Source: C7867-001 sp035533615
GTDB lineage: Bacteria; Patescibacteriota; Minisyncoccia; Phycocordibacterales; Phycocordibacteraceae
Direction of reading: 5' to 3'
DNA length: 38,151 bases
Assembly: GCA_035533615.1 (NCBI GenBank)
Contig: DATLTM010000012.1
Location: forward strand, 1-38,151
In this document: in pieces, positions 14,863 to 22,591 of the stretch
How the letters are laid out: each line of letters begins with the position of its first letter
Position numbering within the stretch: position 1 is the first letter of the stretch
The notes under the pieces: generated by a model
What the model was told of the DNA's origin: nothing
Database searches by the model: none
Seen by the model: only the letters and a program-made list of their open reading frames with translations
Made by a program: the position numbers and the translations under genes

Positions 14863-14923
14863 GTGAAGCTGCTTGTGCAACGCGGTAGGATTCTCTGGTG
14901 TCCAAAATAATAATGTACAGCAT

Positions 14924-15457
14924 ATGAATATCATCGCAATCTCCGGGAGTTTACGGAAAGATTCCTTCAATACCGCGCTTCTTCGGAATTTCAAAGCGCT
15001 TGCACCGACGGGAATGAAAATTGAAATCGCCGATATTAGTGCTCTTCCTTTATATAACGGCGATGCCGAGGCATCGTTTCCAGCGCCGGTACGGGCACTG
15101 AAGGATACGATTGCGGCAGCCGACGGCATCATCATCGCGACGCCAGAATATAACCGTTCTATCCCCGGCGTGTTAAAGAATGTTATCGACTGGGTTAGCC
15201 GTCCGTATGGGCAAAATTCATTTGCGAAGAAACCAGTCCTCGTCGCTGGAATCTCGGCTGGAAACATTGGCACTGCCGTAGCGCAGAGTCATCTCAAGCA
15301 GATTCTGCTTTATCTCGACGCAGAGATCATTGGTCAGCCCGAGCTCTATCTCGGCCCCGCGCAATCGCTATTCGATGGAGAAGGAATTATCAAGGACGGA
15401 TCGACAAAGGAGTTGCTCGTCAAGGCACTTGAGACGCTCAAAAATCGCGTGGTGTAA
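14924..15457 (+). CDS. NAD(P)H-dependent FMN reductase family protein
   Basis: The 177-aa flavodoxin-like protein starts MNIIAISGSLRKDSFNTALL, the FMN phosphate-binding loop (GSLRKxS), and carries IIIATPEYNRSIPGVLKNVIDW, the second hallmark of the NADPH_red family (ArsH/YieF/SsuE-like reductases). The substrate (flavin, quinone, chromate or azo compounds) cannot be read from sequence. The start at 14924 is chosen because the fold begins there. A weak -10 TAATGT stands 7 nt upstream. Confidence 0.88.
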   Translation: MNIIAISGSLRKDSFNTALLRNFKALAPTGMKIEIADISALPLYNGDAEASFPAPVRALKDTIAAADGIIIATPEYNRSIPGVLKNVIDWVSRPYGQNSFAKKPVLVAGISAGNIGTAVAQSHLKQILLYLDAEIIGQPELYLGPAQSLFDGEGIIKDGSTKELLVKALETLKNRVV

Positions 15458-15460
15458 GCA

Positions 15461-15502
15461 GGTACCACACTCTTCCTCTCAAAGTCCTTCGGTAGTGGTA
15501 CC
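15461..15502. promoter_or_regulatory. 8-bp inverted repeat in front of the DUF2127 gene
   Basis: GGTACCAC (15461-15468) and GTGGTACC (15495-15502) are perfect inverted copies 26 nt apart, filling the gap between the reductase and the next start. The right arm overlaps a -10-like TACCCT six bases before the ATG at 15511. It may be a two-site operator or a hairpin terminator without U-tract. Confidence 0.4.
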
Positions 15503-15510
15503 CTACAGGA

Positions 15511-16011
15511 ATGGACGTATTACCCACGACGAGTGAAGAGCGCGAGAAGGATCTCCTCTGGTTCTTCGATCTTGCGCTCATCTTGAAAGTGGTCGATGGT
15601 GGACTCGAAATACTTGGTGCTCTTCTCATTCTCGTCGTACCGTCGTCTCTCGTGCTCCGAATTGCTAGATTCCTGACAGTCGGCGAACTCTCGCAGGATC
15701 CTGGCGATTTCATGGCAACTACCATTCGCAATGCCGCACATGCGTTTGCCGTCCACACGCACTACTTCGTTGCACTCTATCTCGCGCTTCATGGCGCGAT
15801 AAAAGTCCTTCTCGTTATAGGTATCTTTGCTGGAAAACGCATCGCCTATCCGCTCTTCATGGGTGCACTCGCAATCTTCGGTACGTATGAAGCTTACCGT
15901 GGCTTTATGCTGCAAGAAATGCTTTTGCAAGTACTCGCTGTCTTCGATCTCTCTCTTCTTGTGCTTACGTCGTATGAGTACCGACGGCGTTACCCGATTC
16001 GTTCTGTTTAG
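15511..16011 (+). CDS. DUF2127 membrane protein
   Basis: The 166-aa protein has four predicted membrane helices (about 15-45, 75-105, 108-128, 135-155) and the DUF2127 pattern LALHGAIKVLLVIGIFAGKR followed by FGTYEAYRG and a closing FDLSLLVLTSYEYRR. Function is unknown. An AGGA two bases before the ATG is too close to act as a normal ribosome-binding site. Its 3' end overlaps the convergent DedA-like gene by 47 bp. Confidence 0.8.
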   Translation: MDVLPTTSEEREKDLLWFFDLALILKVVDGGLEILGALLILVVPSSLVLRIARFLTVGELSQDPGDFMATTIRNAAHAFAVHTHYFVALYLALHGAIKVLLVIGIFAGKRIAYPLFMGALAIFGTYEAYRGFMLQEMLLQVLAVFDLSLLVLTSYEYRRRYPIRSV

Positions 16012-16576
16012 CACGATACGTTCGGAGATTATGTCGGGCGATTGAGAAGAGAGCGAGGAGAAAAACGATGGCAATGCTCCAGCGGATAGAGTTTTCCCAC
16101 GCGGAGGTGAAGCTGCCGAACCAATAGGACGCAGAAAATAGAATAGACGTCCAAATTGAGGTTGCGACAATCGCGGTCAGCACGAAGGTTGACAAGGGTG
16201 ACCTGAAGAATCCGCTCGCGGTATATGTTGGGAGCCGCGAGCCCGGAATAAAACGAGCCGAAAAGATCGTGAGAACATATCTGGTCTCGAGCCACGTACG
16301 GAATGGGGCGATGAAATCGTGATCAACATAGCGTGCGAGGCGCGGATGGGTGCTCGCAAGCCAGCCGAGGCAGTAGAGTCCTATATCGCCGAGCACGATA
16401 CCGGCATACAGTGAAAAGAGGGCAATCGGAACTCCAATAGTGCCGTCGGCTGCTAGTACTCCGACAATGACGGTCGTTGGATCCTCGAGAATAAATGTGC
16501 CGAGAATGATTGCGAGCGACAAAAACACCGAGCTGCCGGCAGCACCGCCGATAAGATTGGAGAGGAAATAATGCAT
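15965..16576 (-). CDS. DedA/SNARE-associated family membrane protein
   Basis: The 203-aa protein has five to six hydrophobic segments and the DedA pattern: ILEDPTTVIVGVLAADGTIG early, YAGIVLGDIGLYCLGWLAS, then RYVLTIFSARFIPGSRLPTYTASGFF, which contains the conserved F-x-R-F-x-P-G-x-R. DedA proteins are lipid (undecaprenyl-phosphate or phospholipid) flippases and proton-coupled transporters in studied bacteria. The start is the ATG at 16576; the open frame continues upstream into the promoter region of the divergent sigma gene. It overlaps the DUF2127 gene at the 3' end. Confidence 0.88.
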   Translation of the reverse strand: MHYFLSNLIGGAAGSSVFLSLAIILGTFILEDPTTVIVGVLAADGTIGVPIALFSLYAGIVLGDIGLYCLGWLASTHPRLARYVDHDFIAPFRTWLETRYVLTIFSARFIPGSRLPTYTASGFFRSPLSTFVLTAIVATSIWTSILFSASYWFGSFTSAWENSIRWSIAIVFLLALFSIARHNLRTYRAKQNESGNAVGTHTT

Positions 16577-16615
16577 GTGTCCGTTCCAGTGTAGCAGATT
16601 CGCCGCTGTACGAAA

Positions 16616-16644
16616 TGAACCTGGTAGGTGGAGCGTAGTAGAAT
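16616..16644 (+). promoter_or_regulatory. Weak promoter candidate of the ECF sigma gene
   Basis: TAGAAT (16639-16644) follows TGAACC (16616-16621) at 17 nt, 11 nt before the ATG. TGAACC resembles the GAAC-type -35 of ECF-dependent promoters, so autoregulation is possible, but the -10 does not match the CGTA/CGTC type at the proper distance. Confidence 0.3.
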
Positions 16645-16655
16645 AGGCGGGGCAT

Positions 16656-17225
16656 ATGGCACCCGACCTGACTGACGAGGAGATCGTTCGCCAGACGCTC
16701 TCCGATACGGAGGCGTTCGCACTTCTCATCGAGCGGTATGAGGCGAAGCTTATGCGATATCTTGAACGTCTTGGTGTCGGCGTTTTTGAAGATCGCGAGG
16801 ATATTCTGCAGAACACTTTCATCAAGGCCTACACGAATCTCAACAGTTTTGATCTCTCGCTTACGTTTTCTTCGTGGATATACCGCATTACGCACAACGA
16901 GGCGATGAGTTTCTTCCGCGCAAAACACGTCCGCCCGCAGGTCATCTTGACTGAAGAGGGTGCGGCACTCCTGACGGAGCTACGGGATGAAGACTCGGAT
17001 ACAGCACGCGCCGCGGAACTCCGTATCTCAAACGAAAAACTTGCCGAAGCGTTTGCGATGCTTCCGACGCAGTATCGCGATGTTCTCACACTTCGGTTTT
17101 TTGAGGACCGTTCGTACATCGAGATGTCTGATATTCTTGAAGTGCCGCTGGGTACGGTTTCCACACTCCTTCACCGTGCAAAACGCGCACTCCATGCGCT
17201 CATGCCGGAACAATTTCACCCATGA
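16656..17225 (+). CDS. RNA polymerase sigma factor, sigma-70 ECF type
   Basis: The 189-aa protein has region 2 (about residues 20-90: FALLIERYEAKLMRYLERL, EDILQNTFIKAYTNL, SWIYRITHNEAMSFFR) and region 4 (about 130-185: LPTQYRDVLTLRFFEDRSY, VPLGTVSTLLHRAKRAL with the helix-turn-helix), without regions 1 and 3, which defines the ECF group. The stop overlaps the next start as ATGA, a standard sigma/anti-sigma arrangement. Its regulon is unknown but likely includes its own cluster. Confidence 0.93.
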   Translation: MAPDLTDEEIVRQTLSDTEAFALLIERYEAKLMRYLERLGVGVFEDREDILQNTFIKAYTNLNSFDLSLTFSSWIYRITHNEAMSFFRAKHVRPQVILTEEGAALLTELRDEDSDTARAAELRISNEKLAEAFAMLPTQYRDVLTLRFFEDRSYIEMSDILEVPLGTVSTLLHRAKRALHALMPEQFHP

Positions 17226-18097
17226 ACACCTCCGATTCACCGAAAGGCGACTATCTCGCGAAGCGAGTGCTTAATCGTATTGTCGATGAACGTCTTGCCC
17301 CGCGGCCGCGTTGGGAATTTCTCTTCAAGAATTACTTCTTCTGGTGTCTTGGTGCACTCGCTGTCACACTTTCCGCGCTTGCGTTCTCGGCGACCCTCTT
17401 TGAGATAGCGAATATTGACTGGCGATTCTCAATCGTGACTCATCCCGATCCCTTTTCTTTCTTTCTTGCAGCTGCTCCGTTTTTTTGGATAATCGCGCTT
17501 GCGCTATTTCTTCTTCTCGGATATGCAAATATCCGTTCCACTAACTATGGTTATCGATACTCGATTACCACACTCGCACTCGGTGCCGTGCTCGCATCGT
17601 TCGTTCTCGGTGCAAGTTTTTATGCGACTGGTTTCGGTGGTGCGGTCGAAGAAATGATCGGCGATCATCCACCACTGTATCGTCCCACACTCACGGCACA
17701 GCGTTCTTGGTGGCTCGCGCCCCAGGACGGGCTCCTTGGTGGACAGGTAATCCGGACTGATCCTTCCGGAACGTCTTTTGCACTCAGAGATTTCAACGGA
17801 CAGATTTGGCAGATTAATGGAAGCGATTTGCACAACCCCGATCGAGCAGCCGTAACTCGTGGAGGAATCGTGCGCGTCATTGGTGTGCCGACAGCGGCAA
17901 CGAGTTCCGCTTTCCATGCCTGTTTCGTGTTCACCTGGGAAATCAGCGGAGGATTCGCCGGTGTTCCGCCGTCACTGTCCTTTGCTCCATCTATTGCCTC
18001 AACGAGCGAAAAAAGTTCGACGAACGTGCGTAGTGAAGCATGTAGGGGCATTCGTCCTTACCGACAGCTTCGGAATATCGAAGGGAACGGTATTTAG
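17222..18097 (+). CDS. Membrane protein, probable anti-sigma factor
   Basis: The 291-aa protein has a cytosolic N-terminus of about 35 residues, three membrane helices (about 36-62, 78-100, 112-135) and an extracytoplasmic domain. No zinc-binding HxxxCxxC motif of the ZAS anti-sigma type is present, so the call rests on the 4-bp ATGA overlap with the ECF gene and the topology. The outer domain includes WLAPQDGLLGGQVIRTDPSG and the segment GGIVRVIGVPT, an OB-like fold by appearance. I do not recognise the family with certainty. Confidence 0.65.
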   Translation: MNTSDSPKGDYLAKRVLNRIVDERLAPRPRWEFLFKNYFFWCLGALAVTLSALAFSATLFEIANIDWRFSIVTHPDPFSFFLAAAPFFWIIALALFLLLGYANIRSTNYGYRYSITTLALGAVLASFVLGASFYATGFGGAVEEMIGDHPPLYRPTLTAQRSWWLAPQDGLLGGQVIRTDPSGTSFALRDFNGQIWQINGSDLHNPDRAAVTRGGIVRVIGVPTAATSSAFHACFVFTWEISGGFAGVPPSLSFAPSIASTSEKSSTNVRSEACRGIRPYRQLRNIEGNGI

Positions 18098-18198
18098 TCT
18101 GCGAGTACCATTTGCGAAAACGGTATAGTACGTCGTCGACGTTGTGTGCTCGCCGAAACAGATTATTTCGCTTTGGCGGGATAGTCCGTTTCCCCCAT

Positions 18199-18227
18199 TT
18201 GCGTACGAATGAGAAGGCGCGTATTCT
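18199..18227 (+). promoter_or_regulatory. Leaderless promoter of the VKOR gene
   Basis: TTGCGT (18199-18204), a 17-nt spacer and TATTCT (18222-18227) stand seven bases before the ATG at 18235, so transcription should begin at or one base before the start codon. The -35 is identical to that of groES. Confidence 0.55.
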
Positions 18228-18234
18228 GGTCGGC

Positions 18235-18711
18235 ATGAAGCGTCTGGGCGTCATCGGCATTTTAGCGCTAGCTTTCTGCGGGCTTGCGGATTCGGCATAT
18301 CTCGCCCAGCACGAAATAAGCGGTGCGCCGCTCATCTGTAATATTCAGAATTTGTCGGGCTGCAACATCGTCGCGGCGAGCCAGTACTCGCGCCTCTTCG
18401 GTGTGCCGCTTGCCGAATACGGTGTTGTGTTCTACGGTGTCCTCTTCGTTCTCGCGGCGCTCGAGCTTGTCATCTTTGATCGGCTTCTGCGTCGCGTGCT
18501 TCAAGCAGCTTCGCTCATCGGTGTCGTCGCTTCTCTCTACTTTTCATTCGTCCAGATGTTCCTTATCGGTGCCTTCTGCATTTATTGTCTCACTTCCGCA
18601 CTCATAGCATTCCTCATCCTTATTTTTGCCGGGTTCATAGAACCAATTCGCCGTGCGCGTTCCACACCGCCTGCACGTCCCACGCATCTTTCGATGCCGC
18701 CGACGGCCTGA
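18235..18711 (+). CDS. Vitamin K epoxide reductase (VKOR) family protein
   Basis: Bacterial VKORs reoxidise periplasmic disulfide-forming proteins and pass electrons to quinones. The 158-aa protein has four membrane helices, the loop cysteine pair C35 and C43 (LICNIQNLSGCNIV), the family segment LFGVPLAEYGVVFYG, and the redox centre C115-I-Y-C118. No DsbA-like partner is fused or adjacent, unlike many VKOR-Trx proteins. The start is the ATG at 18235, seven bases after a -10 box; a longer open frame upstream is rejected. It follows the sigma/anti-sigma pair. Confidence 0.92.
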   Translation: MKRLGVIGILALAFCGLADSAYLAQHEISGAPLICNIQNLSGCNIVAASQYSRLFGVPLAEYGVVFYGVLFVLAALELVIFDRLLRRVLQAASLIGVVASLYFSFVQMFLIGAFCIYCLTSALIAFLILIFAGFIEPIRRARSTPPARPTHLSMPPTA

Positions 18712-18721
18712 ATAGGGGTCT

Positions 18722-19897
18722 ATGCAACGGATATTTCTCGCCGCACTCATACTCCTTTCGGCGGGTGTATGCTTGCCGGCGCACGCTTTTGCCGCTCGTA
18801 TTCCATCGTCCTTTTCGGCTGCACAATCGCTCCTCGCGGCGAGTTCTTCTCCCGGGAACGCCTATGCCGCAGGCGTCTCGGTCGTGCTCACGGCACCAGT
18901 TGCAGGTGACTTTTCTGCGCTAGGAGGCTCTATTATCATCGCTGCGCCGGTTTCTGGGGATGATTTGTTTCTCGCCGGCTCGATAAATTCTCGTGCGCTC
19001 GTGAGAGGAGATTTCCGCGCGGTCGGTGGAAATATTGACATAGAAGAGTCGATAGCAGGCGACCTTATTGCGTTCGGGTACGACGTGTATGATGCAGGAC
19101 GCTCGGGAGGAGACGTATTCATTATTGCAGCGAACACGACACTTGCAAATGGATCATCTGGCCCGGTTACCATCTACGGCAATAATGTTTCGCTCGCCGG
19201 AAATTTTGCCGATAACGTGACCGTTATTGCAAGCGGCCGCCTCTCGCTTGCGGCGAGCACCACAATACGCGGCAAGCTTTCATACCAGGCGCCGCTACCC
19301 GCTTCCATACCCGAGTCGGCGATGGTACTAAACGGCATTGAATACACCAATGCTTCGTACCTGCCGGATGTCGGCACATCGCGCATTCTCGAATTCGTGA
19401 GCATAGGATTCTTTCTTTTCGCGCGCATTCTTGGAGCGCTTATTCTCGCCGGCCTTCTCGCCGGCCTGTTCCCGAAACTGGCCGAAGCGGTTGCCGACCG
19501 CGCTGATGCGAAACCACGGACTATCCTGTTAACAATGTCACTCGGCTTCGCCGTCTTCGTTGCTACGCCGATCTTGACCCTCTTGCTCTCGCTGACGTTC
19601 GTCGGTCTCGGTCTCGCGCTCCTGCTTTTCATTCTCTATGCGCTTCTGGTGCTCCTTTCGATTGTCTATGCCGGTATTCTTCTTGGGTGTCTATTTGTGC
19701 GTCGTTACGCGCGGCGCGGCGCGGTGTTGTGGCATGACGGCGTATTTGGTATGCTCGCACTCTCGCTCATCGCGCTTGTTCCGGTACTCGGTCTTATCGT
19801 CGCTCTCTTGCTTATGGTTTTTTCGGCGGGGGCGCTTCTCCAGATTTTCTTCCGTGTTGCTTTTCCGAACGAAGGCCACACTCCTGAATTGATATGA
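18722..19897 (+). CDS. Secreted bactofilin-like domain with C-terminal membrane domain
   Basis: The 391-aa protein has a signal peptide (about 1-25, ending AHAFAA), then a repetitive beta-rich part (about 50-195) with short turns such as GDFSALGGSIIIAAPVSGDD and GDFRAVGGNIDIEESIAGDL, the periodicity of a bactofilin-type beta-helix, and four to five membrane helices from about 220 on. Unlike cytosolic bactofilins, the helix would lie outside the membrane. Related multi-domain proteins are common in CPR; the role may be envelope scaffolding. It overlaps nth by 4 bp. Confidence 0.78.
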   Translation: MQRIFLAALILLSAGVCLPAHAFAARIPSSFSAAQSLLAASSSPGNAYAAGVSVVLTAPVAGDFSALGGSIIIAAPVSGDDLFLAGSINSRALVRGDFRAVGGNIDIEESIAGDLIAFGYDVYDAGRSGGDVFIIAANTTLANGSSGPVTIYGNNVSLAGNFADNVTVIASGRLSLAASTTIRGKLSYQAPLPASIPESAMVLNGIEYTNASYLPDVGTSRILEFVSIGFFLFARILGALILAGLLAGLFPKLAEAVADRADAKPRTILLTMSLGFAVFVATPILTLLLSLTFVGLGLALLLFILYALLVLLSIVYAGILLGCLFVRRYARRGAVLWHDGVFGMLALSLIALVPVLGLIVALLLMVFSAGALLQIFFRVAFPNEGHTPELI

Positions 19898-20553
19898 GTC
19901 GTGCCGAGCGCACGTTACGTGCGGAACGGATAGTTGAATATCTTAAAAAGGCGTATCCAGCGCCGAAAAGCGAGCTCGCATACCGAACGCCGTTCCAATT
20001 TGTCGCTGCTGTCATCCTTTCGGCGCAGTGTACGGATATGGCAGTAAATAAGGTAACTGCGACGCTTTTCAATAAATATGAGATTCCGCGCGATTTCGCG
20101 AAGGCAGATACGGCGAGCTTCATGAAAGAACTCTCCTCAATACCGTTCTTTCGCAATAAAGCAAAGGCCATTATCGGTTCGGCAAAGGAAATAGAGGTGC
20201 GATATAACTCCACCGTGCCACGTTCGGGAATGGACCTCATTGCCTTGCCGGGCATCGGCTACAAAACGGCGCACGTCATTCTCGGCGAGCTCTATGATGT
20301 TTGGGAGGGCATCGCGACTGATACACATGTGAAGCGATTCGCGCGACGTTTCGATCTTACCGACAATACCGATCCAACGAAAATATCAAAAGATCTGGAA
20401 GAGCTCGTTCCAAAGAAGGATTGGAAATACGTAAATAACGGTTTTGTTCTTTACGGCCGTTACGTGTGTCCGGCGCGTCCACACGACTGTGCAGCGCATC
20501 CGCTCACGAAACTTTGGCCGCTCGCTGCAAACTGCTGGCCGAAGACGAAATGA
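19894..20553 (+). CDS. nth: Endonuclease III family DNA glycosylase with altered Fe-S site
   Basis: Endonuclease III removes oxidised pyrimidines and cuts the AP site. The 219-aa protein has the helix-hairpin-helix LPGIGYKTAHVIL with catalytic K124 and the aspartate D143 in ATDTHVKR. The C-terminal cluster motif is degraded: C192-x6-C199 is normal, but the third ligand is H202 and the fourth position is W208, with a further cysteine only at C214. The 4Fe-4S cluster may be lost or bound with a histidine. It overlaps both neighbours by ATGA junctions. Confidence 0.9.
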   Translation: MSRAERTLRAERIVEYLKKAYPAPKSELAYRTPFQFVAAVILSAQCTDMAVNKVTATLFNKYEIPRDFAKADTASFMKELSSIPFFRNKAKAIIGSAKEIEVRYNSTVPRSGMDLIALPGIGYKTAHVILGELYDVWEGIATDTHVKRFARRFDLTDNTDPTKISKDLEELVPKKDWKYVNNGFVLYGRYVCPARPHDCAAHPLTKLWPLAANCWPKTK

Positions 20554-21362
20554 ATGTACAATATTTCCGCGACGCAGTATGGGTGCATTATAGAAAATCT
20601 GGGAGGCATGAACTGCCGTGGAGAAAGACCCGCAATCCATACCGAATACTTGTTTCAGAAGTGATGTTGCAACAGACACAAGTTGAGCGCGTGGTCCCAT
20701 TTTATATTAGATTTATTAAGGAGTTTCCGACAGCACGGAAGCTTGCGCGAGCGCCGCTTTCCGCAGCCTTAAAAAGTTGGCAAGGGCTCGGATACAATCG
20801 CCGTGCGAAGCTTCTTCACAAGGCTGCAACGATACTCGCAGATATGCCATTGTCTGCAGCACAGCGTAATCTCGTAGAGAGATTGGAGTCATTGCCCGGC
20901 GTTGGCCCTGCGACGGCGCGCGCAATCGCGGCATTTGCGTACAACAAAGATGTCATTTTCGTTGAAACGAACATTCGCACCGCAGTTATCCACCATTTTT
21001 TCCCGTGGGAAGAGAAAATCTCTGACGCGGAGATTGAGAAAGTGTTAACGCAGGTGATACCGAATGGGCGGGCGCGAGAATGGTATAGCGCACTTATGGA
21101 TTACGGCGCACACTTGAAGCGCTCGGGCATCTCACATAATGTGCGGAGTACGTCGTACGTAGCACAATCGAAGTTTCCAGGTTCTCTTCGCGAAGCGCGT
21201 GGCGCTATCTTGCGCGAACTTATGAAGGGAACATCCTCGCGTACGCGGATAGTCAATCTACTTGGCGTTTCGCGTCGGGCACAAGTTGTTATCGCGCTTG
21301 GTGCACTCAAGAACGAGGGACTTATATGCGTTCGGAAGAATCGCGTGGCGCTCGGTGCTTAA
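20550..21362 (+). CDS. MutY-like HhH-GPD DNA glycosylase without Fe-S cluster
   Basis: MutY-type enzymes remove adenine opposite 8-oxoG. The 270-aa protein has the catalytic glutamate E37 in SEVMLQQTQVERV, the HhH motif LPGVGPATARAI (about 115-126), and IFVETNIRTAVIHHFF, where E139 stands at the place of the usual aspartate. The four cluster cysteines are absent (one cysteine in the whole protein); the region reads GAHLKRSGISHNVRSTSY. The C-terminus (about 215-270) looks like a winged helix, not the NUDIX-like 8-oxoG domain. Start at the ATG overlapping nth. Confidence 0.85.
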   Translation: MNVQYFRDAVWVHYRKSGRHELPWRKTRNPYRILVSEVMLQQTQVERVVPFYIRFIKEFPTARKLARAPLSAALKSWQGLGYNRRAKLLHKAATILADMPLSAAQRNLVERLESLPGVGPATARAIAAFAYNKDVIFVETNIRTAVIHHFFPWEEKISDAEIEKVLTQVIPNGRAREWYSALMDYGAHLKRSGISHNVRSTSYVAQSKFPGSLREARGAILRELMKGTSSRTRIVNLLGVSRRAQVVIALGALKNEGLICVRKNRVALGA

Positions 21363-22516
21363 CGGAAATCTTTTATCAGCAGTGTGGCTATCATGCCGGC
21401 AATGATGACGAATCCCCCCGTGAGAAGGAAGAGGAGCTGATAATTGCCGACAAGGAGAATACCGCTGCCAATGAGTGGTCCGATGAGGTTTCCCAAGGGC
21501 CAGATGCCGCGGAAGATACTTATAGAATTGATGTCTCTTTCCGAGACGCGGCGGAAGAAATGACCCTCAGTCATGCTCTCGATGAGCGCCGAACCGATGC
21601 GTGAAGCGACGAGAATACTGACGATAAGACCGATCGATGACGCGGACGTGAGGAAGCTGATCGATGCAAGAGCGCTGCCCGCGACAAGGAATCCGGCGAA
21701 CATGAGTTCCTTATCGCCGAGTATTTTGTCGGCCACCCATCCCGCCGGATATTGGATGACGACGTATGGAATAAGCATGACCGAGAACATCCAACCGAGG
21801 CTCGACCAGGGAATGCCGAGCACTATATGTAGATAGACCGGGACATAGAGTGGCGCCCAGATGTAGAAAAGATACAGAACAAGGTGCCCAATACTAACCG
21901 CCGCGAGGTCGCGGTCTCGCATGATGCAAAGGAGCGTATCGCGCATATGGGAGAGTTTTGGTGCGAGCCCTTTCGGAATGCGTCGGACGGCGAAAAGAAC
22001 GACAAACGGAACGAGAGCCGCACCCGCAGCGAGGAATACGCGGCTGTAGGCGTCATTGGAGCCTGCCAACAGCGCGCCCACAAGAAGCGGCGCAGCAAGC
22101 CCGCCGATGTTCCATGCGGTGAGGAAAAGATTGCGCACACGACCCGTCGTCCCTTCCTCAGCGACAGTTGCTTCAAGAAGCAGGTCGAGCTCGTAATAGA
22201 GGAATGGTTGGAGCGACACAGAGAGTGCGACGAGTATCGCAGCCGCAATGGCGCCTGGCGTCGCTGCGAGCGCAAACAGCGTGATCATTTCTGCAATCGC
22301 AAAGAAGAGGGCAAGCTGCTGTGCACCATAACGTGCGACAAGAAACGGCTGCAGCGGGAAAAGCGCAAGTGCGACAAGTGCGCCGCCAGCGATCACAAAA
22401 CCGGTGTATGATGCCGGCATGAAAGCTGAGAGATAGGGAAGTAAGATGTACGTCGTCAGAGCGACGAACATCGAGAAAAAGAAATTTCCAACGAAGAGGA
22501 TAACGCGCGGGCTCAT
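21359..22516 (-). CDS. MFS transporter
   Basis: The 385-aa membrane protein has about twelve hydrophobic helices in two halves with the central cytosolic loop RRIPKGLAPKLSHMRDTLLCIMRD (about residues 190-215) and the GWVADKILGDKE segment after the seventh or eighth helix, the MFS GxxxD(R/K) position. Substrate cannot be inferred. The ATG at 22516 is chosen as the best start; upstream ATGs at 22534 and 22561 add residues overlapping the terminator of RNase J. Its stop overlaps the MutY-like stop tail to tail within TTAA. Confidence 0.85.
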   Translation of the reverse strand: MSPRVILFVGNFFFSMFVALTTYILLPYLSAFMPASYTGFVIAGGALVALALFPLQPFLVARYGAQQLALFFAIAEMITLFALAATPGAIAAAILVALSVSLQPFLYYELDLLLEATVAEEGTTGRVRNLFLTAWNIGGLAAPLLVGALLAGSNDAYSRVFLAAGAALVPFVVLFAVRRIPKGLAPKLSHMRDTLLCIMRDRDLAAVSIGHLVLYLFYIWAPLYVPVYLHIVLGIPWSSLGWMFSVMLIPYVVIQYPAGWVADKILGDKELMFAGFLVAGSALASISFLTSASSIGLIVSILVASRIGSALIESMTEGHFFRRVSERDINSISIFRGIWPLGNLIGPLIGSGILLVGNYQLLFLLTGGFVIIAGMIATLLIKDFR

Positions 22517-22535
22517 TATTTCCGAGCATATCATA

Positions 22536-22574
22536 CGAGAAACGCGGCTCGCTTGTGGCAAGCCGCGTTTCTCG
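22536..22574 (-). terminator. Terminator of RNase J
   Basis: CGAGAAACGCGGCT (22536-22549) and AGCCGCGTTTCTCG (22561-22574) are perfect 14-bp inverted copies around an 11-nt loop, 17 bp past the RNase J stop. The U-tract is short, so it may terminate partly or be an mRNA 3' processing stop. Confidence 0.7.
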
Positions 22575-22591
22575 AGACGCTTGACGCCACC

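Noticed and set aside
14741..14923. 60-codon minus-strand frame upstream of infC
   Set aside because: No domain, no ribosome-binding site, and the region carries hairpins and promoter elements instead.
16611..16655. Classical ECF promoter (GAAC...CGTA) before the sigma gene
   Set aside because: GAAC at 16617 and CGTA at 16634 are present but only 13 nt apart, shorter than the usual 16-17.
17900..18097. Frameshift near the end of the anti-sigma candidate
   Set aside because: The tail is compositionally odd, but no alternative frame continues with better coding character, and the gene ends cleanly before the VKOR promoter.
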